The notes below the pieces were generated by a model, which searched no databases, was not told where the DNA came from, and saw nothing but the letters and a program-made list of their open reading frames with translations. Positions 18,514-27,891 of a stretch of DNA of 64,000 nucleotides are shown piece by piece. This DNA comes from Micromonospora qiuiae (lineage in GTDB: Bacteria > Actinomycetota > Actinomycetes > Mycobacteriales > Micromonosporaceae): assembly GCF_016863555.1 (NCBI RefSeq), contig NZ_BOPC01000039.1, forward strand, positions 1-64,000. The letters run 5' to 3'. How positions within the stretch are numbered: position 1 is the first letter of the stretch; each line of letters begins with the position of its first letter. Made by a program: the position numbers and the translations under genes.

Positions 18514-19715
18514 GTGGCCGATGCCGTCCTGGTCTGCTGGAGCGCCGCGCGCGCCCGCAGCCACCGTTTGAACCAGGCGAGGTCCGGCAGCCGGGCGAGC
18601 ATCGGTCCGGCCACCACTGTGATCAGCACGTACGCCGCCGCGAGCGCGGCCAGCTCCGGGGTGACGCTGCCGGCGCTCACCGCGAGCCCGGCGATGACGA
18701 TGGAGAACTCACCTCGGGGTACCAGGGCCAGGCCGGCCCGCCAGCGACCCGGTTCGGCGATGCCCACCCGCCGTGCCGCGAGGTACCCGGTCAGCGTCTT
18801 GGTCGCCATGGTGACCGCCGCCAGCAGCAGCGCCGGCAGCAGCACCGGCGGGATGTGTCGCGGGTCGGTGGCCAGCCCGAAGAAGACGAAGAAGACAGCG
18901 GCGAACAAATCGCGCACCGGGGTCAGCAGTTCGGTGGCGTGGTGAGCCACCGGCCCGGAGAGCGCGATTCCGACCAGGAACGCGCCCACCGCAGCCGATA
19001 CCTGGAGCTTCGCCGCGACCCCGGCCACGAGCAGGGTAAGGCCGAGCACCCCGAGCAGCAGCGATTCGGAGTTGTCGACGGACATGGCCCTCGAGATGAG
19101 CTTCCCGTAGCGGATGGCGACCACCAGCACGGTGACCACGGTCAGCACAGCGACTCCGAGGGCGACACCGCCCCGCACGAACCCGACCCCGGCCAGCAGC
19201 GCGGTCGCCAGCGGCAGGTAGAACGCCATCGCCAGGTCCTCGACCACCAACACCGAGAGGATCACCGGCGTCTCCCGGTTGCCGAGCCGGCCCAGGTCGG
19301 CCAGGATCTTGGCGATCACCCCGGAAGAGGAGACCCAGGTGATCCCGGCGAGTACCACCGCGCCGACCCAGTTCCAGCCGAGCAGCAGGGCGAACGCCGC
19401 GCCCGGCAGCGCGTTGAGCACTGCGTCGATCGACCCGGCCGGGGCGGCCGACCGCAGGTTGCCGACCAGCTCGACGGCTGAGTATTCGAGACCGAGCATC
19501 AGCAGCAGCAGGATCACGCCGATTTCCGCACCGACGGCGAAGAACTCTTCGCTGGCGTGCAGTTCCAGGATGCCGCCGTGGCCGAGCGCGAGCCCCGCGA
19601 GCAGGTACAGCGGGATCGGTGACAGGCCGATCCGGCGAGCGAGTCGGCCGAGCAGTCCGAGCAGGAACAGCAGCGCGCCGACCTGGATGAGCAGGGTCGT
19701 GAAGTCGTGCACCAC
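18501..19715 (-). CDS. Cation:proton antiporter (CPA2, KhtU/KefB type)
   Basis: An integral membrane protein of 404 residues with about 12 hydrophobic segments. It starts VHDFTTLLIQVGALLFLLG, and the family motifs LAGLALGHGG and LLLLMLGLEYSAVEL lie in the first third. The gene directly follows a TrkA-C regulatory gene with two bases between. This pairing matches KhtT-KhtU of Bacillus, a K+/H+ antiporter opened by its RCK-C partner. The ion is inferred and could be Na+ or K+. It has no fused RCK domain, consistent with a separate regulator. GTG start; an adjacent second codon GTG is also possible. Confidence 0.88.
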   Translation of the reverse strand: MVHDFTTLLIQVGALLFLLGLLGRLARRIGLSPIPLYLLAGLALGHGGILELHASEEFFAVGAEIGVILLLLMLGLEYSAVELVGNLRSAAPAGSIDAVLNALPGAAFALLLGWNWVGAVVLAGITWVSSSGVIAKILADLGRLGNRETPVILSVLVVEDLAMAFYLPLATALLAGVGFVRGGVALGVAVLTVVTVLVVAIRYGKLISRAMSVDNSESLLLGVLGLTLLVAGVAAKLQVSAAVGAFLVGIALSGPVAHHATELLTPVRDLFAAVFFVFFGLATDPRHIPPVLLPALLLAAVTMATKTLTGYLAARRVGIAEPGRWRAGLALVPRGEFSIVIAGLAVSAGSVTPELAALAAAYVLITVVAGPMLARLPDLAWFKRWLRARAALQQTRTASATGPA

Positions 19716-19717
19716 GG

Positions 19718-20218
19718 TCAGCCAGCTGGGCCGTCGTCGGCGAAGATCGCGCTCGCCCCGTCCAGACCCTGCCGGTTGCCGACCACCACCACCACGTCGC
19801 CGGCCTTGAAGCGGAAGGCCGGTGCCGGCGAGACGATCACCTCACCGGCACGCAGGACGGCCACGATCGAGGCACCCGTACGGCTGCGTATCTGCGCGTC
19901 ACCCATTGGTCGGTCCACGTAGGTCGACGAGGCGGGGATGGCGATCTGCTCGGTGAGCAGCCCGGCGGCCTGCTCGCGCAGCCCGGAGAGTTGCTCGAGG
20001 ATCAGCGACGCGCCGAGGATGTCGGCCAGCACGGTCGCCTCCTCGTCGGTGAGCGGGATGTCCGCAGTGCAGGCGTCCGGGTCGTCCGGGTCGTAGAGCA
20101 CCAGGTTGCGTTGACCGGTGCGGTGGGAGACGACCCCCAACCGGCGGCCGGATTCCGTCATCATGTCGTGACGTACGCCGATCCCCGGCAGGGCCGTCTG
20201 TTCCACGCGTACTCGCAC
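19718..20218 (-). CDS. TrkA-C (RCK_C) domain regulator of the antiporter
   Basis: A cytoplasmic protein of 166 residues. The C-terminal 80 residues form an RCK_C domain (DAQIRSRTGASIVAVLRAGE, then FRFKAGDVVVVVGNRQGL). The N-terminal half resembles the KhtT N-terminal domain (LPGIGVRHDMMTESGRRLGV). In KhtTU systems this subunit gates the antiporter in response to nucleotides or pH. GTG start with GAGG upstream. It is the first gene of a two-gene operon. It diverges from the lipoprotein gene on the right. Confidence 0.88.
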   Translation of the reverse strand: MRVRVEQTALPGIGVRHDMMTESGRRLGVVSHRTGQRNLVLYDPDDPDACTADIPLTDEEATVLADILGASLILEQLSGLREQAAGLLTEQIAIPASSTYVDRPMGDAQIRSRTGASIVAVLRAGEVIVSPAPAFRFKAGDVVVVVGNRQGLDGASAIFADDGPAG

Positions 20219-20249
20219 GGCCTCAGGCTACTTACACGACGGAGGCGCA

Positions 20250-21383
20250 ATGTTTTCCCGCCGGGCTCGTTGGGTGGTCGCACTTTTTCTGGTGGCTGCC
20301 GTTTCGGGCTGTTCGATCGGGGACATCCGCCGGACCCCGCCCGCAAAGCCGACGGACAGCGCCGAGGCGCCCGAACCGTCCAACGTGCCGACCACCGATC
20401 CCGTCGCGGAGGTCCGCCGTCATCGGCTCGCCGTCCCGCAGCGGTACGAACGGCCGCACGTGGAGTTCGTCGACGCCAAGCTGGGGTACGCCCTCTTCGC
20501 CGCCTGCGACGGCGAGCCGTCCGGCCCGGACTGCCGCGCGTTGCTCTGGTCGACCCGGGACGGCGGTCGGTCCTGGCAGCGGTTGCGGCATCCAAAGCCG
20601 GTGGCCGACGAACAGCAGATGTACACCGCGCCGGGCGTACTGGCCCTGCTGGCGAAGCCGCATGGCTGGTGGACGTCCACCGACGGTGGCCGGACCTTCC
20701 GGCACAGCCCGGGCGAGGCCGAGCCCTCGCAGTGGCGGGCCGCTCAGGGGCGATTCCAGCTCGTCGACGGCACGGGAAAGGTTGGCCGGTGGACCGGCAC
20801 CGAACTGCGCCCGCTGCCCGCCCAACCGGGGCTGCCTGCGCTGAACACGGTGCTCCAGGCGAACGGGCGTACCGTCTCGTCGGACGGTACGAACTTCGGC
20901 GGGCCGATGGTGGCGGCCGGGGCGGACGAGGACGGCCGGCCGTACGCCGCGATCTCCTGGAGCGAGGGGCGGAGTTGGCAGCAGACGCCGGTGCCGGAGC
21001 CCGACGGCGCGGTGGGTGTGCTTCGGGTCGTGTCCGCTGGCGGTGAATTGTGGCTGGTCGGCGAGCGGCCCGATCGGATCAGCTTCCCGGCGCTGTGGCG
21101 GCTTGCCGGCCAATCTTGGCAGCGGGTGCGCGCCGAGGGGCAGCCGGAGTCGGGACAGACCGTTCCGTTGGGTGCCGGAGTGGTGGCGGTGGTCAGTACG
21201 CGCGGCGCGGGAGCGCTGGTCGGCGGCCTGTACGTCGATCTGCCCTGGCCGGTGACCGCCGAGCACTACCTGCAGCTGTTGCCGGACGGCACCCTGTTGG
21301 CCAGTGGGCCGGAGAGCATTCTGCTCGGCACCGGCCGCTTCGGCGACCGCACCTGGGCGGCGGTGGTCATCGAGACGGATTGA
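20250..21383 (+). CDS. Lipoprotein with Asp-box (BNR-like) beta-propeller
   Basis: A 377-residue exported lipoprotein. The signal peptide is MFSRRARWVVALFLVAAVSGC with lipobox VSGC, so Cys21 should be acylated and the protein anchored outside the membrane. Asp-box motifs STRDGGRSW and STDGGRTF, plus later repeats with Trp and Gly, suggest a six- or seven-bladed propeller of the sialidase/photosystem-assembly-like superfamily, without catalytic residues I can point to. GGAGG precedes the ATG. The stop lies just before the clpB control region. The role is unknown, possibly carbohydrate or protein binding at the cell surface. Confidence 0.8.
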   Translation: MFSRRARWVVALFLVAAVSGCSIGDIRRTPPAKPTDSAEAPEPSNVPTTDPVAEVRRHRLAVPQRYERPHVEFVDAKLGYALFAACDGEPSGPDCRALLWSTRDGGRSWQRLRHPKPVADEQQMYTAPGVLALLAKPHGWWTSTDGGRTFRHSPGEAEPSQWRAAQGRFQLVDGTGKVGRWTGTELRPLPAQPGLPALNTVLQANGRTVSSDGTNFGGPMVAAGADEDGRPYAAISWSEGRSWQQTPVPEPDGAVGVLRVVSAGGELWLVGERPDRISFPALWRLAGQSWQRVRAEGQPESGQTVPLGAGVVAVVSTRGAGALVGGLYVDLPWPVTAEHYLQLLPDGTLLASGPESILLGTGRFGDRTWAAVVIETD

Positions 21384-21414
21384 CGCGACGAGTGGTGTAG
21401 GTCACAGCGCTAGG

Positions 21415-21435
21415 GTTGAGTGGAATAGACTCAAG
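21415..21435 (+). promoter_or_regulatory. HAIR (HspR) operator before clpB
   Basis: GTTGAGT-N7-ACTCAAG lies 46 bases before the clpB start. It matches the HAIR consensus at all positions except the first base. It is the second HspR site in the window, so clpB is very likely in the same regulon as the dnaK operon. Confidence 0.9.
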
Positions 21436-21480
21436 TCTGGTTCTGTCGGTAACAGTGGACACGCCGATCCAGGGGAGCCC

Positions 21481-24072
21481 ATGAACACCGAACGTCTCAC
21501 CACCAAGAGTCGCGAGACCATCACCGCTGCCGTCGCCCTGGCCAACCAGCGCGGGCACGCCACCGTGGAGCCGTGGCACCTGCTGCTGTCGCTGCTGGAC
21601 ACCGAGGGGTCGACCGCTGCCGGCCTGCTGCGCGCCGTCGGGGCCGACCCCGCCGAGCTGCGCCGGGCCGCCGAGCGGGCCATCGACGCGCTGCCCGCCG
21701 CCCGTGGCTCCAGCATCGCCGAGCCGACCCTGGCCCGCGAGTTCGTCAACGCCATCGGCGCCGCCGAGCAGATCGCCCGGCCGCTCGGCGACGAGTACAC
21801 CTCCACCGAACACCTGCTCGCCGGTCTGGCCCGCGTCGGCGGCGCCGTTTCCGGCGCGCTGAAGGCCGCCGGCGCCACCGAGGAGAACCTGGTCGCAGCC
21901 TTCCCGACGGTGCGTGGCGGAGACCGCCGAGTCACCAGCGCCGACCCGGAGCAGACCTACCAGGCCCTCGCGAAGTACGGCGTCGACCTGACCGCGAGCG
22001 CCCGGGACGGCAAGATCGACCCGGTGATCGGCCGCGACTCCGAGATCCGCCGCGTGATCCAGGTGCTGTCCCGGCGCACCAAGAACAACCCGGTGCTGAT
22101 CGGTGAGCCCGGCGTCGGCAAGACCGCCATCGTCGAGGGTCTGGCCCAGCGGATCGTCGCCGGTGACGTGCCCGAGTCGCTGCGCGACAAGAAGCTGGTC
22201 TCGCTCGACCTCGGCGCGATGGTCGCCGGTGCGTCGTACCGGGGCCAGTTCGAGGAGCGACTCAAGTCCGTCCTGGAGGAGATCAAGAACTCCGACGGGC
22301 AGGTCATCACCTTCCTCGACGAGTTGCACACCGTGGTCGGCGCCGGCAAGGGCGAGGGCTCGATGGACGCCGGCAACATGCTCAAGCCGATGCTGGCCCG
22401 CGGTGAGCTGCGAATGGTCGGTGCCACCACGCTGGACGAGTACCGCGAGCACATCGAGAAGGACCCGGCCCTGGAGCGCCGCTTCCAGCCGGTGCTGGTG
22501 GGCGAGCCCACCGTCGAGGACACCATCGGCATCCTGCGCGGGCTCAAGGAGCGCTACGAGGTGCACCACGGCGTACGCATCACCGACGCCGCCCTGGTCG
22601 CCGCCGCCGCCCTCTCCGACCGGTACATCACCGACCGCTTCCTGCCGGACAAGGCGATCGACCTGGTCGACGAGTCGGCTTCCCGGCTCCGGATGGAAAT
22701 CGACTCGCGTCCGGTCGAGGTGGACGAGATCGAGCGGGCGGTACGCCGGCTGGAGATCGAGGAGATGGCGCTGGCCAAGGAGCCGGACGCGGCCTCCGCC
22801 GAGCGCCTCGAACGGCTGCGCAAGGAGCTGGCCGACAAGCGCGAGCAGCTCACCGCCCTCTCCGAGCGCTGGAAGCTGGAGAAGAGCCACATCACCAAGC
22901 TCTCCACGGCCAAGGAGGAGCTGGAACGGCTCGGCGGCGAGGCCGAGCGGGCCGAGCGCGACGGTGAGCTGGAGCGCGCCGCCGAGCTGCGGTACGGCCG
23001 CATCCCCGCGCTCAAGGCCGACCTGGCCAGGGCCGAGGAGGAACTGGCCCGGCTCCAGTCCGACGGCGCGATGCTCAAGGAAGAGGTCGGCGCGGACGAC
23101 ATCGCCGCCGTGGTCGCCTCCTGGACCGGCATCCCCGCCGGCCGGCTGTTGGAGGGCGAGACCGCCAAGCTGCTGCGGATGGAGGAGTCGCTGGGCGAGC
23201 GCGTCGTCGGCCAGGCCGAGGCGGTCGGCGCGGTCGCGGACGCGGTCCGCCGTGCCCGGGCCGGGGTGGCCGACCCGGACCGCCCCACCGGCAGCTTCCT
23301 CTTCCTCGGTCCGACCGGTGTCGGCAAGACCGAGCTGGCCAAGGCGCTCGCCGAGTTCCTCTTCGACGACGAGCGGGCGATGGTCCGCATCGACATGAGC
23401 GAGTACGGCGAGAAGCACTCGGTGGCCCGTTTGGTCGGTGCCCCGCCCGGCTACGTCGGGTATGAGGAGGGCGGCCAGCTCACCGAGGCGGTGCGTCGCC
23501 GGCCGTACTCGGTGATCCTGTTGGACGAGGTGGAGAAGGCCCACCCGGACGTCTTCGACCTCCTGCTCCAGGTGCTCGACGACGGCCGGCTCACCGACGG
23601 CCAGGGCCGCACGGTCGACTTCCGCAACGCGATCCTGATCCTCACCTCGAACCTTGGCTCGGGCGTGATCAGCGATCTGACGCTCGCCGAGGAGCAGCGC
23701 CGCGAGGGCGTCCTCGCGGTGGTCCGGTCGCACTTCAAGCCGGAGTTCCTCAACCGGCTCGACGACATCGTGGTCTTCGCCGCCCTCCGGGGCGACCACC
23801 TGCGGGCCATCGTGGACATTCAGCTGTCGCGGCTGCGGAACCGTCTTGCGGACCGCCGGCTGGCGCTGGACATCACCGAGGCGGCGCGCACCTGGCTCGC
23901 CGAGCACGGGTACGACCCGATCTACGGTGCGCGGCCGCTGCGCCGGTTGGTCCAGTCCGCGATCGGTGACCAACTGGCCAAGGCCCTGCTCGGCGGTCAG
24001 ATTCGCGACGGCGACACGGTGCGGGTCGACCTCACCGAGTCCAAGGACGGCCTGACGGTGACCAGCGCCTGA
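21481..24072 (+). CDS. clpB: Disaggregase ClpB (Hsp100)
   Basis: An 863-residue AAA+ disaggregase that extracts proteins from aggregates together with DnaK. The N-domain repeats occupy residues 1-145. The first ATPase ring has Walker A GEPGVGKTAI (about 207) and Walker B with DELH. The coiled middle domain (about 390-530) begins near SRLRMEID and includes ERLRKELADKREQL. The second ring has GPTGVGKTEL (about 611) and sensor/arginine elements up to YGARPLRRLVQ. The start is the ATG at MNTERLTTKS. A longer frame upstream runs through the HAIR site and is not used. Regulation is by HspR, as judged from the operator. Confidence 0.97.
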   Translation: MNTERLTTKSRETITAAVALANQRGHATVEPWHLLLSLLDTEGSTAAGLLRAVGADPAELRRAAERAIDALPAARGSSIAEPTLAREFVNAIGAAEQIARPLGDEYTSTEHLLAGLARVGGAVSGALKAAGATEENLVAAFPTVRGGDRRVTSADPEQTYQALAKYGVDLTASARDGKIDPVIGRDSEIRRVIQVLSRRTKNNPVLIGEPGVGKTAIVEGLAQRIVAGDVPESLRDKKLVSLDLGAMVAGASYRGQFEERLKSVLEEIKNSDGQVITFLDELHTVVGAGKGEGSMDAGNMLKPMLARGELRMVGATTLDEYREHIEKDPALERRFQPVLVGEPTVEDTIGILRGLKERYEVHHGVRITDAALVAAAALSDRYITDRFLPDKAIDLVDESASRLRMEIDSRPVEVDEIERAVRRLEIEEMALAKEPDAASAERLERLRKELADKREQLTALSERWKLEKSHITKLSTAKEELERLGGEAERAERDGELERAAELRYGRIPALKADLARAEEELARLQSDGAMLKEEVGADDIAAVVASWTGIPAGRLLEGETAKLLRMEESLGERVVGQAEAVGAVADAVRRARAGVADPDRPTGSFLFLGPTGVGKTELAKALAEFLFDDERAMVRIDMSEYGEKHSVARLVGAPPGYVGYEEGGQLTEAVRRRPYSVILLDEVEKAHPDVFDLLLQVLDDGRLTDGQGRTVDFRNAILILTSNLGSGVISDLTLAEEQRREGVLAVVRSHFKPEFLNRLDDIVVFAALRGDHLRAIVDIQLSRLRNRLADRRLALDITEAARTWLAEHGYDPIYGARPLRRLVQSAIGDQLAKALLGGQIRDGDTVRVDLTESKDGLTVTSA

Positions 24073-24118
24073 CGGCCGCCGTGCTGCGCGGCCCGGCGGT
24101 CAGGGTCACGATGGAAGC

Positions 24119-24496
24119 ATGTTCGGAAGAGGGAAGAAGGGCTCCGGGTTGGCGGCGGCCATCGCGCGACTCGCCGACGCCGGGACGGTCGCGTTCGGCG
24201 GGGTGGGGCTCGCGGGGTCGCTGCTTCCGGAGACCGAGGCGTACCAGCGGGTGGCGGCGGCCATCGCCGAACAGCCCGACGAGGTACGCGAACAGCTTCA
24301 CCGACTGCTCTCAGCCGGCGCACCGGCGGGCCGGGTGTACGCCGCCACGCTGCTGGAGCAGCTCGACCCGGCGGCCGGCCGGGCGGCCTGGACCGCGCTG
24401 CGAGGCGACCCGGCTGAGCTGCCGACCATGACCGGGTGCGTCATGGGCACCACCACGGTGGGCGAGTACGCCGTGGAGCGGCTCACCGGAGCGTGA
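24119..24496 (+). CDS. Small hypothetical protein, 125 aa
   Basis: The ATG has a weak ribosome site (GATGGAAG). The 125 residues start with a basic, Gly-rich tip (MFGRGKKGSG), then helices rich in Ala, Glu and Leu (AAIAEQPDEVREQLHRLL), a pattern like a single HEAT or TPR unit. The C-terminus is Thr/Gly-rich (GCVMGTTTVGEYAVERL). It lies 46 bases after clpB and may be cotranscribed from read-through. No function is assigned. Confidence 0.65.
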   Translation: MFGRGKKGSGLAAAIARLADAGTVAFGGVGLAGSLLPETEAYQRVAAAIAEQPDEVREQLHRLLSAGAPAGRVYAATLLEQLDPAAGRAAWTALRGDPAELPTMTGCVMGTTTVGEYAVERLTGA

Positions 24497-24636
24497 CCCT
24501 CCTGACCCACGGCATCGGCCGTTTGATCGAACCGGAATGGGACTCCGCGCTGGTGACGCGCCGTTCGGCTGGCGTCGTGTCACGCCGGAATGGCCTGGTA
24601 CCGATACGGTGAAGCGCGTTCCAGGGAAGGAGAGAG

Positions 24637-25488
24637 ATGGCCGATCCTCAGAGCACGCCGGCCCGAACCCGGCCGAGCGTGGTGACGATATCCGCGTACC
24701 TGTTGTTGCTGTTCGCAATCTGCCAACTCATCAGCGTGATTATCTCGCTGACCACCATCGGCACCGTCCGTAAGGTGATGGAGGAGGCGTACCGGGGCTC
24801 CACCGCCGAGGGGGTGGAGAACGTCGCCGACCTTGTGGTGATCGTCGGCGTCGGTACCGCCGTCTTCACGCTGCTGGTGTCACTCGCGCTGTTCGGCCTG
24901 GGCCTGATGAACCTGCGCGGCAAGAACGGCACGCGGATCGCCACCTGGATCGTCGGCGGCATCCTGTTCTGCTGCGTCGGCTTCGGCGTGCTCAGCGGTG
25001 TGGCCGGCGGCATCAGCGCACCGGGCGAGAGCAGCGGCGACATGCCGAGCCAAGCGGAAGTCCAGCGCCGGCTGGAGGAGGCTCTGCCGTCCTGGGTCAA
25101 CCCGGTCAGCACGCTGCTCGGCGTGATCAGCCTGATTTCGTTGCTGGCGGCGCTGATCCTGCTGGCCCTGCCGAAGGCCAACGAGTTCTTCCGCAAGCCG
25201 ACTCAGCAGTGGGAGCCGCCGATGCCCGGTGGCAGCTACCCGAGCCAGCCCGGCTACCCGCCGACTCCGGGCTACCCGCCAGCGCCGGGCTACCCCGGCA
25301 CCTCGGAGCAGCCGGGCTACCCACCCACCTCCGGCCAGCCCGGCTACCCGCCGGCTCCAGGGCAGCCAGGCACGCCCGGTCAGTCGCCCTCGGGCGAACA
25401 GCTCGGCGGGCCGAGCGGGCAGAACCCACCGACCGGCGGCCCGCAGCAGCCCGGCGAGCAGCCGCCCCCCACCGACCGGCCCGGCTGA
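24637..25488 (+). CDS. Four-TM membrane protein with Pro/Gly/Tyr repeat tail
   Basis: 283 residues with GGAAGGAGAGAG before the ATG. The N-terminal 180 residues hold four hydrophobic helices: at 17-40, 68-92, 103-128 and 154-178. The cytoplasmic tail (residues 195-283) is made of GYPPTPGYPPAPGYPG-type repeats and Pro/Gly/Gln, probably disordered. The next gene encodes a protein with the same layout and a matching central motif (RIATWIVGG here, RVATWVVAG there), so the two are tandem paralogues. Such Pro-rich-tailed small membrane proteins are frequent in actinomycetes. Role unknown. Confidence 0.78.
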   Translation: MADPQSTPARTRPSVVTISAYLLLLFAICQLISVIISLTTIGTVRKVMEEAYRGSTAEGVENVADLVVIVGVGTAVFTLLVSLALFGLGLMNLRGKNGTRIATWIVGGILFCCVGFGVLSGVAGGISAPGESSGDMPSQAEVQRRLEEALPSWVNPVSTLLGVISLISLLAALILLALPKANEFFRKPTQQWEPPMPGGSYPSQPGYPPTPGYPPAPGYPGTSEQPGYPPTSGQPGYPPAPGQPGTPGQSPSGEQLGGPSGQNPPTGGPQQPGEQPPPTDRPG

Positions 25489-25566
25489 GCGCCGGTGAGT
25501 TGACCGCGACTGCGACGGTCCCTCCGAGTAGGTTGCATCCGAAAGCGCCTACCGGAGGGATTCGTC

Positions 25567-26316
25567 GTGTCGTACCCCGAACAGGCACCGGCCCGACGGC
25601 CAGCCGTGGTCGTGCTGGCCGTGGCGGTGCTGGCGGTGATGGCGCTCGGCGCGCTCGGGTACGCCGTGGCCGGCCTGAGCACCGTCGGCGGCACTGTGGC
25701 CCGGTTCCGTACGGCTGCTGCCGGCACCTCGGCCGACGCCGGCCAGGTCGACGCGGTCGTCACCCTGCTGCGGGGCTCGGTCATGTTGTCGGCGGTGCTG
25801 AGCCTGCTCGCGGGTTTCCTTCTTGCCGGTCTGGCGCTCGGTCTGGCCGCCGGACGGCCCGGTGCCCGGGTCGCCACCTGGGTGGTCGCCGGGCTCGGCC
25901 TGCTGCTCGGCTGTTGCGGGATCGCGGCCCTCGTCGTGCAACGCGCCGCGCCCCTGGACTTCGGCGACGATCGGGTCGCCGCAGAGTTGGTCAGCCTGGT
26001 CGCCGACGCCCACCCGTCGTGGTGGATTCCGCTCACCGCGACCCTTTCGGTCGCCCAGGTGCTCGGTTACCTTGTGGTCGCCGCGCTGTTGGCGATTCCG
26101 TCGGCCAACGCCTGGTTCCGCCGGAGCCCGGCACCGCCGTCGGTTCCACCACCGGCCGGACCGCCCGCCGGTTACCCGCCAGCACCGTCCGGTTATCCGT
26201 CAGCACCGTCGGGTCACCCACCGGCACCGTCGTCCGGTTACCCGTCGCCGGCACCGCCGCACCAGCCCTATCCGCCGCTCGGGGCACCGCCGTCGCCCCC
26301 CTACCCGCCGAGGTGA
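25567..26316 (+). CDS. Four-TM membrane protein with Pro-rich tail (paralogue of preceding gene)
   Basis: GTG start with CGGAGGG upstream; 249 residues. Four hydrophobic helices lie at about 13-38, 66-92, 98-125 and 158-182. A tail from residue 190 is built of PPAPSGYPSAPSGHPP-type units. Order, topology and the ARVATWVVAGLG motif match the preceding protein. The stop overlaps a possible GTG start of the next gene. No catalytic or transport motifs are visible. Function unknown. Confidence 0.78.
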   Translation: MSYPEQAPARRPAVVVLAVAVLAVMALGALGYAVAGLSTVGGTVARFRTAAAGTSADAGQVDAVVTLLRGSVMLSAVLSLLAGFLLAGLALGLAAGRPGARVATWVVAGLGLLLGCCGIAALVVQRAAPLDFGDDRVAAELVSLVADAHPSWWIPLTATLSVAQVLGYLVVAALLAIPSANAWFRRSPAPPSVPPPAGPPAGYPPAPSGYPSAPSGHPPAPSSGYPSPAPPHQPYPPLGAPPSPPYPPR

Positions 26317-26324
26317 AGAGGTCC

Positions 26325-27134
26325 GTGACGTCCACCCCACCGTCCGGCGAACGTTGGGCGTTGATCACCGGAGCGACCGCGGGCATCGGGGCGGCGTTCG
26401 CTGGGCGACTCGCCTCCGATGGTTGGCACCTGGTGCTCGTCGCTCGAGACGCGGAGCGGCTCGCCACGCAGGCGGCCGAACTGACCGGGCGGCACGGCGT
26501 CGAGACCGAGACGATCGCCGCCGATCTGTCCACCGACGACGGCTGCGCCCGGGTCGAACGACGACTGGCCGAAGCTCCGTCCGTCGAACTGCTCGTCAAC
26601 AACGCCGGCATCAGCCTGAACACCCCGTTCCTCCGTTCGTCGCCCGCGGACGAGGTCCGACTACTCCGGCTCAACGTGCACGCGGTGCTGCGGCTGACCC
26701 TCGCCGCCCTGCATACGATGACTGAGCGACGCCGCGGGGCAGTGATTAATGTCTCTTCCGTCGCGGGTTTCGGCGCGCTCATGCCGGGCTCGACGTACTC
26801 CGCCAGCAAGGCGTGGGTCACCAACTTCAGCGAGTCGGTCGGCCAGTCTGCCCGCCCCTTCGGCGTACGCGTGATGGCGCTCTGCCCTGGCTACACCCGC
26901 ACCGAGTTTCACCAGCGGGCCGGCATCGACATGTCGAAAACTCCCGAATGGATGTGGCTCAGCGCGCCGGCTGTGGTCGACGAAGCCTTGCGTGACCTGC
27001 GGAAAGGCAAGCTCGTCAGTGTCCCGTCCTGGAAGTACAAACTGGCCGTGGCGGGCCTTCGACACGCCCCGCGCCGGTTGCTCGCCCGGGTGGCCCGGGA
27101 CACTCGGGGTCGGATCGGCCGCGATCACGGATGA
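26325..27134 (+). CDS. Short-chain dehydrogenase/reductase
   Basis: An NAD(P)-dependent oxidoreductase of 269 residues with all classical SDR marks. These are the cofactor motif TGATAGIGAAF near residue 17, NNAGIS, catalytic Ser in NVSSVAGF, and Tyr/Lys in YSASK, with PGYTRTEFH after it. Its C-terminal extension is basic (RRLLARVARDTRGRIGR). The substrate cannot be told. The chosen GTG has GAAGAGG close by. A GTG 12 bases earlier overlaps the previous stop and is an alternative. The order after two membrane genes and before pyrE gives no pathway clue. Confidence 0.9.
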   Translation: MTSTPPSGERWALITGATAGIGAAFAGRLASDGWHLVLVARDAERLATQAAELTGRHGVETETIAADLSTDDGCARVERRLAEAPSVELLVNNAGISLNTPFLRSSPADEVRLLRLNVHAVLRLTLAALHTMTERRRGAVINVSSVAGFGALMPGSTYSASKAWVTNFSESVGQSARPFGVRVMALCPGYTRTEFHQRAGIDMSKTPEWMWLSAPAVVDEALRDLRKGKLVSVPSWKYKLAVAGLRHAPRRLLARVARDTRGRIGRDHG

Positions 27135-27303
27135 TTCGCCCACGGGCTACGGGGGGCTTCGCCTCGGCGGCCTCGGCGTCACTTCATTCGAGGCAGTGAT
27201 TGACGCAGGGTAACCGAACATCGTCACCTGTCGGTCCCCAGAAGAGTTGACCGAGGTGGCCCGCGCACGCGGCTCACAGACTTCCGCAGTACCCTCTATC
27301 GCC

Positions 27304-27834
27304 ATGGGGGACCACGACGACCTGCGCAAATTCATCTCTGACCTGGCTGTGGTCCATGGCCGGGTGGTGCTCTCCTCCGGCCAGGAGGCCGACTGGTACG
27401 TCGATCTGCGTCGCGTCACGCTCCATAATCGGGCGGCGCCGTTGGTGGGCCGAGTGATGCGCGAGTTGACCGCCGACTGGTCGTACGACGCGGTGGGTGG
27501 CCTGACCCTGGGGGCCGACCCCATCGCCCTGGCGATGCTGCACGCCGCCGGGCGTCCGTTGGACGCGTTCGTGGTCCGGAAGGCGGGCAAGGCGCACGGG
27601 CTGCAACGAAGGATCGAAGGCCCCGATGTGGCCGGTCGTCGGGTGCTGGCGGTGGAGGACACCTCCACCACCGGCGGAAGTGTGCTGACCGCCGTCGAGG
27701 CTCTTCGTGAGGCCGGAGCCGAGGTCGTGGGGGTGGCGGTTATCGTTGATCGTGGTGCCGGCGACGCGGTGCGAGCCGCCGGATTGCCCTATCGGGCGGC
27801 CTATACGTTGGCTGACCTCGGCCTTGTGGCGTAA
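27304..27834 (+). CDS. pyrE: Orotate phosphoribosyltransferase
   Basis: PyrE converts orotate and PRPP to OMP in pyrimidine synthesis. The chosen ATG (MGDHDDLRKFI) gives 176 residues, the usual length. An upstream GTG-type frame would add 19 unconserved residues. The PRPP-binding motif is VLAVEDTSTTGGS, and the dimer-loop lysine region VVRKAGKAHGLQRR carries the catalytic Lys. There is no recognisable ribosome site before the ATG, so leaderless translation is possible. It is followed 57 bases later by an ArsR gene in the same direction. Confidence 0.93.
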   Translation: MGDHDDLRKFISDLAVVHGRVVLSSGQEADWYVDLRRVTLHNRAAPLVGRVMRELTADWSYDAVGGLTLGADPIALAMLHAAGRPLDAFVVRKAGKAHGLQRRIEGPDVAGRRVLAVEDTSTTGGSVLTAVEALREAGAEVVGVAVIVDRGAGDAVRAAGLPYRAAYTLADLGLVA

Positions 27835-27891
27835 AAGTCTGCCGATTCGGATCTGCCGATATGCAGGCGGATCGATGCTGCTGGTGGAAGG

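Noticed and set aside
21367..23973. Minus-strand frame of 868 codons over clpB
   Set aside because: It is antisense to a clearly conserved ClpB; its Asp/Val/Gly-rich sequence is typical of reverse frames.
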